From positions 1 through 64,000 of the forward strand of contig DASPIW010000046.1 in the NCBI GenBank assembly GCA_035628915.1: DNA of 64,000 nt, read 5' to 3'. Below the pieces are notes generated by a model. The model worked only from the letters and a program-made list of their open reading frames with translations, did not search any database and had not been told where the DNA came from. Each line of letters begins with the position of its first letter. The first letter of the stretch is position 1. Source of the stretch: JARBUG01 sp035628915. GTDB lineage: Bacteria; Bacillota; Sulfobacillia; Symbiobacteriales; Symbiobacteriaceae. Shown piece by piece: positions 56,315 to 64,000 of this stretch. The position numbers and the translations under genes were made by a program.

Positions 56315-57226
56315 TCAGTCTCCGATGAATTGCTGCGTCACCATCAGGCCGTAACGCCCCCCGGGAACGATGCCGATGCCGATTTTGGTAAACTTTCCGC
56401 TCAGGATGTTCGCCTTGTGCCCCGGGCTGTTCATGAGGGCCTGGTGGGCGGCATCCACCGTCTGGTTGCCGGCCAGGTTCTCGCCCGCCGTACGGTACGC
56501 GATGCCCGCGCCGCGCATCTGGTCAAACGGGGAACCGAGCGTCGGTGAGTTGTGGTCGAAATAACCCTGGGCGATCATGTCCTGGCTCTTGACCCTCGCG
56601 GTAGCGACGAGCCGCATGTCGACTTCAAGGGGAGCCAAACCCGCCGCCGTGCGGTCAGCGTTTACCAGACTGACCATCTGCTGCTCAGCGGCGGTCAGGC
56701 CGGATGCGGGGGCCGGGGCCGGATCAGGCTCAGGTGCCGGTTCAGGGGCGGGCACCGGCTCGGGTGCGGGATCGGGCTCGGGCTCCGGCTCCGGCTCGGG
56801 CTCGGGCTCGGGCGCCGGCTCGGGCTCGGGCGCCGGTGCGGGCTCCGGCTCGGGCTCGGGCGCCGGTGCGGGCTCGGGCTCGGGCGCCGGGTCAGACAAG
56901 GTCATCGCGGGGTTCACCGGCTCCGATGGCAGGGACGGGAGCGGCGTTGCCGCCCTGGCCAGGTAAATGGCCGGCACCCCGACACGGGCCAGCCGCGTTT
57001 CATTGTACCGGGCCCAGGTGAGCCCGTCTGTATACAGCCAGAACGAAACGTAGCCCGACGCCAAGTCCAGCGGCGTGCGGACGGATTCCAACCCGGCGCT
57101 GTGCTGCCCAAACCAGGGCGCCGAGGGGCCGGCCGCGCGGGCGCCCGCAGTTGCCATCACCACGGCGGCAACTACGGAAATGAGCCCCCCGAGACGGCGT
57201 ACATGCTTCGATAAGAACGGCGACAA
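56315..57226 (-). CDS. CAP-domain (YkwD-like) secreted protein
   Basis: A 303-residue protein starting at TTG 57,226, 7 nt after AAGGGGGGA. An N-terminal signal peptide (LGGLISVVAAVVMATAGARA) is followed by about 70 residues of Glu-Pro/Ala-Pro repeats encoded by a simple DNA repeat (56,700-56,890). The CAP domain at the C-terminus has LTAAEQQMVSLVNADRTAAG, YFDHNSPTLGSPFDQM, AGENLAGNQT and NSPGHKANIL. Related YkwD/SafA-associated proteins occur in spore formers. The host's SPOCS gene lies next to it. Confidence 0.9.
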   Translation of the reverse strand: MSPFLSKHVRRLGGLISVVAAVVMATAGARAAGPSAPWFGQHSAGLESVRTPLDLASGYVSFWLYTDGLTWARYNETRLARVGVPAIYLARAATPLPSLPSEPVNPAMTLSDPAPEPEPAPAPEPEPEPAPAPEPEPAPEPEPEPEPEPEPDPAPEPVPAPEPAPEPDPAPAPASGLTAAEQQMVSLVNADRTAAGLAPLEVDMRLVATARVKSQDMIAQGYFDHNSPTLGSPFDQMRGAGIAYRTAGENLAGNQTVDAAHQALMNSPGHKANILSGKFTKIGIGIVPGGRYGLMVTQQFIGD

Positions 57227-57565
57227 CGGCGGATCCCCCCTTGCTTGGAATCAACCCTAAGCCGTTTTATCGTACATGATCGACCGGTATCCTATCAAAG
57301 GGAGTTCTCTGGAATCGGCTCCATTATAAGCGATGCTCATTCATGGCGATACCCATTATCGCCAGGTACGGGTGTTGAATGGGTTGGATAATCCAGAGCA
57401 TAGTAATGAACCGAACCATGGACCTTTTGCTTTACAATGGCACTACAGTAGTGTGCGGGCGCTATTTGAAGCCGCGGCCACTAGGAAAGACTAAGGTTTG
57501 TCGGTATTATGTTGAAGGACATTGGGGCATCGGTCTTACCTTTCAGAGATGTAGGAGTGTGACGC
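57227..57565. other. Intergenic region
   Basis: No gene is seen. It is AT-richer than its neighbours. A TACAAT at 57,434-57,439 is a possible -10 for the hbd-ackA operon. No strong hairpin is seen. Confidence 0.4.
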
Positions 57566-58453
57566 ATGGCAGTTCATACTTGGGGAATTATCGGTACCGG
57601 CGCAATGGGCCGGGGTATCACCGAACTTGTGGCCTCCAAGGGCTTTGAGGTGATCGTGGTCGGCCGCACGCCCGGCGAGCTGGATGCTGCCCGGCAGGCC
57701 ATCGATATCGCCCTTCAGAATCAGATCGAGCATTGGGCCATCACCGATGCGGAGAAGAAAGTCACCATGGCCCGGATTCACTTCACTATGGACCTGACGC
57801 AGCTCGCTCATGCCGACTTCGTTCTGCAGGCGATTGTCGCTGAGATCGACGAGGACAAGCAGCTGTTCCGGACCCTGGATCAGATCTGCCGTAAGGATGT
57901 CATTTTGGCCTCCAATACCTCTACGCTCTCCATTACTGAAATGGCTGCCGCCACGTATCGGCCTGAACGGGTCATCGGCTGCCACTTCCTCACCCCTTAC
58001 ACCAAGACCCGCGTCGTTGAAATCGTGCGCGGCCTGAAGACCTCCGATGCGACCGTCTGCGAAGTGATGTCGATCGTGGGCGCCCTCGACCGCACCGGCG
58101 TGGAAGTGTACGAAGCGACCGGCTACGTCACCACCCGCCTGATCGTGCCCCTGATCAACGAGGCCTGCGCCGTCCTGATGGAAGGCGTCGCCTCCGCCGA
58201 AGATATTGACACGGCCATGCGGCTGGGCTTCGAGATGGCCCGCGGTCCGCTTGAGATCGCTGACCGGATTGGCCTCGATACCGTTCTGGTCATGTGTGAG
58301 CGGCTGTGGCGCGAATACGGCGAAGTCCGCTATCGGCCGTCGCGCATCCTGCGCAAGCTGGTGCGCGCCGGCAACCTCGGCGTCGAGTCGGGCGAAGGCT
58401 TCTTCAAATATGACAAGGCCGGTCACCGGATCAAGAACGGAGGTGCCAGGTAG
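57566..58453 (+). CDS. 3-hydroxyacyl-/3-hydroxybutyryl-CoA dehydrogenase
   Basis: A 295-residue NAD-dependent enzyme. The Rossmann motif is GIIGTGAMGRGI; the family's catalytic region appears as VIGCHFLTPYTKTRVVEIVRG, where the usual HFFNP is HFLTP. The C-terminal domain (TRLIVPLINEACAVLMEGVA, AMRLGFEMARGPLEIADRIG) is typical. It lies 0 bp upstream of acetate kinase, suggesting a role in acyl-CoA to acid conversion. Confidence 0.87.
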   Translation: MAVHTWGIIGTGAMGRGITELVASKGFEVIVVGRTPGELDAARQAIDIALQNQIEHWAITDAEKKVTMARIHFTMDLTQLAHADFVLQAIVAEIDEDKQLFRTLDQICRKDVILASNTSTLSITEMAAATYRPERVIGCHFLTPYTKTRVVEIVRGLKTSDATVCEVMSIVGALDRTGVEVYEATGYVTTRLIVPLINEACAVLMEGVASAEDIDTAMRLGFEMARGPLEIADRIGLDTVLVMCERLWREYGEVRYRPSRILRKLVRAGNLGVESGEGFFKYDKAGHRIKNGGAR

Positions 58454-59662
58454 ATGAAAATCCTTGTTCTGAACTGCGGCTCCTCCTCGCTCAAGTATCA
58501 GTTCCTCAACATGGAGAATGAGCAGCTGCTGGCCACGGGCCTGGTGCAGCGCATTGGCTCGGAAGATGCGATTTTTGAGTATAAGGTTCCCGGCGGCAAG
58601 GAGATCAAGGAGGTCTGCTCCATCCTTGACCACACCAACGCCGTCAAGCGGACCCTGGCCGCTCTGGTCAACCCCGAGTACGGCGTGGTCAGCAGCCCCG
58701 ACGAAATCACGGCGGTCGGTCACCGGGTGGTGCACGGCGGCGAAGCCTTTACCGGCTCCGTACTGATCACCGACGAGGTCAAGAACACCATGCGCGCCCT
58801 GATCGACCTCGCTCCCCTGCACAACCCGCCCAACCTGGTCGGCATCGCCGCCGCGGAGGCCGCCCTGCCCGGCAAGCCCCAGGTCGGCGTTTTCGACACC
58901 GCCTTTCACCAGACCATGCCCCGCACCTCCTTCCTCTACGCCCTGCCCTACGCCATGTACAAGCGGTACAAAGTCCGCCGGTACGGCTTCCACGGCACGT
59001 CTCACCGGTACGTTTCCGAGCGGGTCGCCGCCTGCATCGGCAAGCCGGCTTCCGAACTGAAAATCATCACCTGCCACCTGGGCAACGGGTCGTCGTGCGC
59101 GGCGATTCTGCACGGCAAGTCGATCGACACGTCGATGGGTTTCACGCCGCTCGAAGGCCTGATCATGGGCACCCGCTCCGGTGACCTGGACCCCGGCGCC
59201 TTCTTCTACATCATGTCTCGCGAAGAGCTGACCGTGAGCGAAATGAACTCCATGCTCAACAAGCACTCGGGCATGCGAGGCATTTCCGGCATTTCCGGCG
59301 ACATGCGGCAGATCGAGGAAGAAGCCGCCAAGGGTGACGAACGGGCCATCGAGACCTTCAATATGTTCGAGTACCGCCTCCGCAAGTACATCGGTGCGTA
59401 CGCGGCCGCGATGAACGGCGTGGATGCCATCGTCTTCACCGGCGGCATCGGCGAGAATTCCAACACGGTACGGGCTGCCGTCTGCCGGAACCTCTCTTAC
59501 CTCGGCGTCGAGCTTGACGAGGAGATCAACGGCAAGCGGTCCAAGGAAGAGCGGGTCATTACCACCCCGAATTCCAAGGTTGCTGTTTGGGTGATTCCCA
59601 CCAACGAAGAGCTGGTCATCGCCCGTGACACGGTTGACGTAGTCAAGTCACTCCAGAAGTAA
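58454..59662 (+). CDS. ackA: Acetate kinase
   Basis: A 402-residue enzyme with the ASKHA-family patterns KILVLNCGSSSLKYQ, VGHRVVHGGE, YGFHGTSHRYVS, ITCHLGNGSSCAAI, and VFTGGIGENS. It converts acetyl phosphate and ADP to acetate and ATP. It starts directly after the dehydrogenase stop, with GGAGG about 7 nt upstream. Confidence 0.96.
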   Translation: MKILVLNCGSSSLKYQFLNMENEQLLATGLVQRIGSEDAIFEYKVPGGKEIKEVCSILDHTNAVKRTLAALVNPEYGVVSSPDEITAVGHRVVHGGEAFTGSVLITDEVKNTMRALIDLAPLHNPPNLVGIAAAEAALPGKPQVGVFDTAFHQTMPRTSFLYALPYAMYKRYKVRRYGFHGTSHRYVSERVAACIGKPASELKIITCHLGNGSSCAAILHGKSIDTSMGFTPLEGLIMGTRSGDLDPGAFFYIMSREELTVSEMNSMLNKHSGMRGISGISGDMRQIEEEAAKGDERAIETFNMFEYRLRKYIGAYAAAMNGVDAIVFTGGIGENSNTVRAAVCRNLSYLGVELDEEINGKRSKEERVITTPNSKVAVWVIPTNEELVIARDTVDVVKSLQK

Positions 59663-59667
59663 AGAAA

Positions 59668-59700
59668 CGAGCCGCCCGTACGCGGGCGGCTCCTATTCTT
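59668..59700 (+). terminator. Terminator of the hbd-ackA operon
   Basis: GAGCCGCCCG pairs with CGGGCGGCTC around TACG, followed by CTATTCTTT. Confidence 0.85.
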
Positions 59701-59921
59701 TCGAACAGCGGGTTCAGCAGGAAACGGCAGGAATCTCGCGCTTGCAGACAGAATAGTGCGCTTTACGGAATATCGGAAAGGTGGACGCCCGCCCCCGAGG
59801 AAGGGGATATCTGAACCGCCGGATAGATGTGGCAGGGCATTTTCACAAGATCTGGAGGAAATTCCGACACCCTGAAGAATAGCTACAGAAATCTTTCATG
59901 GGACCCAAGGAGGCAGCAGCC

Positions 59922-61784
59922 ATGCGCATGTCAATATTGATGAAGCTGCTAGTGGGTTTCGCTGCAGTCATCCTGATTATGGGAATCGGCGGCTCATTCG
60001 TGATGCTTCGGCTGAGCAGTGTTGACGCGGCCTATGGGCATGTGATCACGCACACACAAACAGCCAGCGCCCTGGCTGCCAAGGTGCAGGCGGGCGTCTC
60101 CCAGCAAATCTCATCGTTGCGTGGCTATCTGGTAGAAGGCTCCGCATCTATGCAGGTGGAGTACGGCAACGTCCGCTACACGCTGGAGACGGACCTGGGC
60201 CAACTGACCAACTATGTGGAAGACGATGAGGAACTGAAGGCCAAAATTGAGAAGCTGCGGGAGTTGAGCCAGAACTTCACCTGGCCCGCCGATCAGATTT
60301 TTACCCTGGTCAAGGAAGGCAAGGCCGAGGAAGCCCGCGGCGTCGCCAGCCGGGAAGCGGCACCGATTGCCACGGACATGAGCGCCCTGGCTGACCAGAT
60401 TCTCAGGGAGTTTTCAGAGCAGGCGCTGGCAGATGTCGCGGAGACCCGCGCCTATGCCGCAACAACCCGCTTGATTGGGTACGCGGCGTTCACGGCGGCG
60501 GCGGTCTTCGCCCTGCTCATGGGATTCATCATGGCCCGTGTCATGGCGCAGAACGTGCGCAAGATCGCCGCTCTGGCCGGCCAGGTGTCGGATGGCAACC
60601 TGGCGGCCGACCCGGTCCGGGTCTCCGGCCGTGACGAGCTGGCCGACCTCGCCAAATCGATCAACCAGATGGTAGCGTCGCTGCGGGGGCTGGTCCACAG
60701 CGTAACCGCGTCGACGAACCAAGTTGCAGGGGCGGCCGATACGCTCAGCGAAATCTCGGGGCAGGCTTCCGATGCCTCCAGCCAGGCGGCCAACGCCGTG
60801 ACCAAAGTGGCAGCCGGCGCGTCGCGCCAGGCGGAAGCGACCACGGAGGTCAGCCGCACCGTCGAGCAGTTGAAGCGGGCGATCGAGCAGGTGGCGGCGG
60901 GCGCCGGACAGTCCTCACGCGATGTCCAGCAGGCGGCCGAGACTCTGACCACCATGGTCGCCGACATTGACGCCACCACCCAGAGCAGCAGCGAAAATGC
61001 CGAAGCGGCGGCAGAGGCGTCAAGCACAGCCGCCCGGGGCGCGCGGTCGGTGGAGGAGACCATCGCCGGCATGGACCGCATCCGCACCAGCGTCGAAGCC
61101 TCGGCGGACCGGATCCGGCACCTGGCCGACGTCTCCCGCCAGATCGGCGCCATTACCGAAGCGATTTCCGGCATTGCGGGCCAGACGAATCTACTGGCGC
61201 TGAACGCCGCCATTGAAGCGGCACGGGCAGGTGAACACGGCCGGGGGTTCGCCGTCGTGGCCGAAGAAGTGCGCAAGCTCGCCGAAAGCGCCGCCGGCTC
61301 AGCCCGGGAGATCGCGGGCCTGATCCAGACCATTCAGAACGAGACCCAGGAAGCGGTCAAGGCCATGGAGGCGGGCCGGGCGGAAGTCGAAGCCGGCGCC
61401 AAGCTGGCTGCGGGCGCCGGCGAAACCCTCCGCCAGATGCAGGCGGCCGCAGCGCAGACGGCCCTGGCCGTGAAGGCGATTGCGGAGCGGGTTCAGGCCA
61501 GCTTCAGCCGCATTCAGGATGTAACCCATGCATTCGAGGCGATCTCCGCCGTGACGGAGCAGAACACGGCGTCGACCGAAGAGATGGCCGCCAGCGCCCA
61601 GTTGGTGACGGATGCGATCTACGGCATCAACGGCGTTGCCCAGGAGAACGCGGCGATTGCCGAAGAGGTGTCGGCCTCGACGGAAGAAGTAACGGCCTCC
61701 GCCCAGGCGGTCTCGGCCTCCGCCCAGGAGCTGCAGCAGATTGCCAGACGGCTCAGGGAGCAGGTCGAGCAGTTCCGGGTGTAA
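59922..61784 (+). CDS. Methyl-accepting chemotaxis protein
   Basis: A 620-residue receptor starting at ATG 59,922 behind AAGGAGG. TM1 is at about residues 5-28 and TM2 near 187-212, with a helical four-helix-bundle sensor domain between them. A HAMP domain follows, and the signalling hairpin is recognisable (ISGIAGQTNLLALNAAIEAA, FAVVAEEVRKLAESAAGSAR). No C-terminal pentapeptide tether is present. Confidence 0.95.
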   Translation: MRMSILMKLLVGFAAVILIMGIGGSFVMLRLSSVDAAYGHVITHTQTASALAAKVQAGVSQQISSLRGYLVEGSASMQVEYGNVRYTLETDLGQLTNYVEDDEELKAKIEKLRELSQNFTWPADQIFTLVKEGKAEEARGVASREAAPIATDMSALADQILREFSEQALADVAETRAYAATTRLIGYAAFTAAAVFALLMGFIMARVMAQNVRKIAALAGQVSDGNLAADPVRVSGRDELADLAKSINQMVASLRGLVHSVTASTNQVAGAADTLSEISGQASDASSQAANAVTKVAAGASRQAEATTEVSRTVEQLKRAIEQVAAGAGQSSRDVQQAAETLTTMVADIDATTQSSSENAEAAAEASSTAARGARSVEETIAGMDRIRTSVEASADRIRHLADVSRQIGAITEAISGIAGQTNLLALNAAIEAARAGEHGRGFAVVAEEVRKLAESAAGSAREIAGLIQTIQNETQEAVKAMEAGRAEVEAGAKLAAGAGETLRQMQAAAAQTALAVKAIAERVQASFSRIQDVTHAFEAISAVTEQNTASTEEMAASAQLVTDAIYGINGVAQENAAIAEEVSASTEEVTASAQAVSASAQELQQIARRLREQVEQFRV

Positions 61785-61795
61785 TGGCAAACAGC

Positions 61796-61832
61796 GGGCC
61801 GCCTGCAACCCACGTGCAGGCGGCCCGTTTCC
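61796..61832. terminator. Bidirectional terminator
   Basis: CGGGCCGCCTGCA pairs with TGCAGGCGGCCCG around a short loop, with TTTCC beyond, between convergent genes. Confidence 0.8.
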
Positions 61833-61833
61833 A

Positions 61834-63078
61834 TTACTTCTTGCGATTGAACCAACCGGAGACGGTAAGGCGAATCGTGTCCCAGAGCCGCTTGAAGAAG
61901 CCGCCCTGCTTTATGTCTTGCGAGGCGAGCAGGTTGAACTTGGCCACTTCCTTGCCGTCGGCGGAGTAGATCAGTTCACCGAGCTTATCCCCCTTCTTGA
62001 CCGGGGCGGTGACCGACTCTTCCTGGTGAACGGTCGGGATCAGCTTTGTCTCCTGCCCCTTCGCCACGGTCAGCAGCACCGGGCGGTCCGGTTCAAGGGC
62101 CACCTCGTTGGCGGCGCCCTTCCAGACCCGGACGGTCTTGAGCTCCGGCACGGCGGGCTTGGCGGTGGTGAAGTTGGCAAAGCCCCACTGCAAAATGGCG
62201 GCGCCGGCTTCGGCCCGGTTGCGGGAGCCCTCCGCTTCCGTCTTGCCCGGGGCGCCCAGAATCACGGCGACCAGCCGGGTCTCGCCACGCTTGGCCGTCA
62301 GGGCGATGTTGTAGCCCGACTCTTCGATGAAGCCCGTCTTCAGGCCGTCGACGCCCTCAATGTTGCCGAGCAGCGTGTTACGGTTGTACTGCTTGACGGA
62401 CGGAGTGCCCTTTTTGTCCGCCGGCAGGTTCTCCGGCAGGGGGTAGGTGAACTCGATCACCGAGTGCAGGTCGGTCAGGGCTTCGGGGTGCATTTGGACA
62501 TAGAGGCGGGCGAACTCCGCGAACTCCCGGGCCGTCACCATGTTATTGGGACTGAGGCCGGCGGGGTCGGCAAACCGGAGCGACTTGAAGCCCATCTCCT
62601 GGGCTTCCTTGTTCATCAGCGCCACAAAAGCGTCGACGCTGCCGGCGATATGCTGGGCAATGGCGACGGAGGCGTCGTTGCCCGAGGGAATCGCGATGCC
62701 CTTCATGATCTCGCCGACGGTCACAATCTGGCCGGGCTCAAGGAACATCACCGAGGAGCCCGGCATTGTCGCGGCCCAGGCTTCACGCTGGATGTTCACC
62801 TTGTCCTCTTTTTTGATGGCGCCTTCGGCGATCTTCTTATAGGCCAGGTGCAGCGTCATTAGTTTCGTAAGCGAGGCCGGCGGAATCGGCAGGTCGGCAT
62901 CCTTCGTATACAGGGTCTGGCCGGTGGCATAGTCGAGCAATATGGCGGATTTCACATTCAGGGTGAGCTCCGGGGGCGCCGCCTTTGCGGTCGTGGTGAA
63001 CCCGACCAGCAGCGAACTGACAATGGCGATCAGGGCCAGAACCCCGAGAATTCGGCGTAGCTGTTTCCTACGGAGCAC
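61834..63078 (-). CDS. D-alanyl-D-alanine carboxypeptidase (S11, DacA/DacF type)
   Basis: A 414-residue penicillin-binding protein with a signal peptide (RILGVLALIAIVSSLLVGF) and the three active-site motifs: Ser69-x-x-Lys72 (SLTK), Ser132-Gly-Asn (SGN) and Lys247-Thr-Gly (KTG). A C-terminal beta domain and an amphipathic end helix (DTIRLTVSGWFNRKK) anchor it to the membrane. It trims the terminal D-Ala of peptidoglycan stem peptides. DacF-type enzymes act in spores. Confidence 0.94.
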   Translation of the reverse strand: MLRRKQLRRILGVLALIAIVSSLLVGFTTTAKAAPPELTLNVKSAILLDYATGQTLYTKDADLPIPPASLTKLMTLHLAYKKIAEGAIKKEDKVNIQREAWAATMPGSSVMFLEPGQIVTVGEIMKGIAIPSGNDASVAIAQHIAGSVDAFVALMNKEAQEMGFKSLRFADPAGLSPNNMVTAREFAEFARLYVQMHPEALTDLHSVIEFTYPLPENLPADKKGTPSVKQYNRNTLLGNIEGVDGLKTGFIEESGYNIALTAKRGETRLVAVILGAPGKTEAEGSRNRAEAGAAILQWGFANFTTAKPAVPELKTVRVWKGAANEVALEPDRPVLLTVAKGQETKLIPTVHQEESVTAPVKKGDKLGELIYSADGKEVAKFNLLASQDIKQGGFFKRLWDTIRLTVSGWFNRKK

Positions 63079-63128
63079 AGGCTCCCCTCCTATTATGGTG
63101 AGTATTGCGCCTGCCGGGGGCTGCAGGC

Positions 63129-63836
63129 TTAATGTGACGCTCGGGCTTCGGGCGCCGCCCCCGCATTCGGTCTATCAATAGAGCCGGACATGGGTATCGC
63201 TTCGTCGCCACCCGCCATGGCCCGCAGCACCCCGGGCGCCGCAGCGGCCAGGGCTGCCTGCGCCAGGTGCCGGTCGAGGCCGAGGGCCGTCAGGCGGGCA
63301 AGCAGGTCGCTCTGGGCTTCCTGCATGACGCTGACCACGGCGGCGCCGGCATCCTGCACCATTGTTTCGCTGCCCTGGATGACGGGGCCCAACGGTTCGA
63401 GGAGCAGGTGGAGGCGGTCCTCCGCGTCTTCATCCAGATGGTCGAGGACGACCACGCCGCGGGCGCCCAGGTGAAGCTCACGGGCATGTCCCAGCACTTT
63501 GGCCGCAGCAAACCGGACTTTCGGAAAATCGGCGGCGAGGTCGCCGGTGAACACATCCGGAGCCATGTTCACCACCAGGGCGCCATCTGCCAAATGGGGC
63601 GCCATTTCCCGGATTACCGGCACAACCGCCGGACCGGGTATGGCCAGCAAGACTACCTGACACCCCCTTACGCTGCTGATTTGGTCGGACGCAAGCCCGC
63701 CGACTTCATCGGCCACCTGAGCCGCGCCCGTGCGCTCCCGGCCGATAATCACTTTCCGGAACCCGGCGGGAATCCGGTGCGCCAGTAGGGAGCCCATTCG
63801 GCCTGCCCCGACGATGGCTACCTTGTACCCTCCCAC
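63129..63836 (-). CDS. NAD(P)-binding oxidoreductase (ProC-like)
   Basis: A 235-residue protein from GTG 63,836, 7 nt after GGAGGCG. The coenzyme loop is VAIVGAGRMGSLLAHRI. The pattern QVVLLAIPGPAVVPVIREMA and the C-terminal helical domain (LGLDRHLAQAALAAAAPGVL) suggest the pyrroline-5-carboxylate reductase or coenzyme F420-dependent oxidoreductase superfamily. The true substrate cannot be assigned. Confidence 0.75.
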   Translation of the reverse strand: MGGYKVAIVGAGRMGSLLAHRIPAGFRKVIIGRERTGAAQVADEVGGLASDQISSVRGCQVVLLAIPGPAVVPVIREMAPHLADGALVVNMAPDVFTGDLAADFPKVRFAAAKVLGHARELHLGARGVVVLDHLDEDAEDRLHLLLEPLGPVIQGSETMVQDAGAAVVSVMQEAQSDLLARLTALGLDRHLAQAALAAAAPGVLRAMAGGDEAIPMSGSIDRPNAGAAPEARASH

Positions 63837-64000
63837 AGCTTCGCCTCCCTCAGCAAACGACTGGCAGCTTGCACATGCGAGGTTATTCTGCCCGCAGGTG
63901 CAGTCTGCCAATCGCAGTTGGAGACGCCTATGAAAGGTCTGTGCCTACCAGTTTAAGCCAGAGCATCAACGGAAGCAAGGGATTATGCAGATTCGCATAT

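Noticed and set aside
56700..56890. Dense GGCTCG-type DNA repeat
   Set aside because: It encodes the Glu-Pro/Ala-Pro linker of the CAP-domain protein and is a coding minisatellite, not a regulatory array.
57536..59266. 576-codon minus-strand frame opposite hbd and ackA
   Set aside because: Antisense to two conserved metabolic genes.

Overview
The window looks like the chromosome of a high-GC, spore-forming Firmicute. Strong GGAGG-type ribosome binding sites, frequent GTG and TTG starts, a SPOCS/DUF3794 spore-coat-type protein, an acetate kinase and a DacA-type carboxypeptidase all point that way. Symbiobacterium or a close relative is my best guess; this is inference, since no rRNA gene is present. 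Almost everything between about 4,550 and 55,875 is one temperate, siphovirus-like prophage of about 51.3 kb.

Left chromosomal flank (1-4,550): two terminators, a tandem array of covarying hairpins, tRNA-Val(UAC), a hypothetical protein, a DJ-1/PfpI protein, a copper amine oxidase-domain fragment, and the 3' part of a SPOCS gene. The 5' part of that SPOCS gene lies at 55,875-56,111. Joining the two parts restores one reading frame of about 465 codons with three similar repeat units, so the prophage is inserted inside this gene. The large serine recombinase at 54,271-55,884 ends on the right attachment site.

Prophage, left to right. (i) Cargo zone 4.6-10.5 kb: a TPR receptor-like gene followed by a 49-residue secreted peptide carrying two exact copies of EGGSIVPW (a candidate cell-cell signalling pair), a secreted protein, a TcmP/DUF5131 pair, and a frameshifted DUF6504 gene. 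(ii) Lysis and tail-end genes 10.6-16.2 kb, including a subtilase and a Kelch protein. (iii) Tail, head and packaging genes 16.2-32.9 kb, with a canonical -1 frameshift site in the tail chaperone gene. (iv) A run of small genes 33-40 kb interrupted by three plus-strand inserted genes. (v) A sigma-like factor and a PRTRC-type cassette (E2-like, ThiF/E1-like, JAMM peptidase, ubiquitin-like protein, ParB) at 40.7-47 kb. (vi) Early and replication genes 47-51 kb. (vii) The immunity switch 51.1-54.2 kb: Cro-like and CI-like repressors with ACTTACCG-N3-CGGTAAGT operators, a DnaQ-like exonuclease with a C-terminal membrane anchor, and a frameshifted ImmA-like peptidase. (viii) The recombinase.

A 16-bp asymmetric motif (ATGTAGCGCGAGCGAC) occurs six times exactly and twice with one change inside the prophage and was not seen in the flanks. 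It sits in front of four consecutive small genes and resembles a stoperator-type or 5'-leader element.

Right chromosomal flank (55,875-64,000): the 5' part of the SPOCS gene, a CAP-domain secreted protein, 3-hydroxybutyryl-CoA dehydrogenase plus acetate kinase in an operon, a methyl-accepting chemotaxis protein, D-Ala-D-Ala carboxypeptidase and an NAD(P)-binding oxidoreductase.
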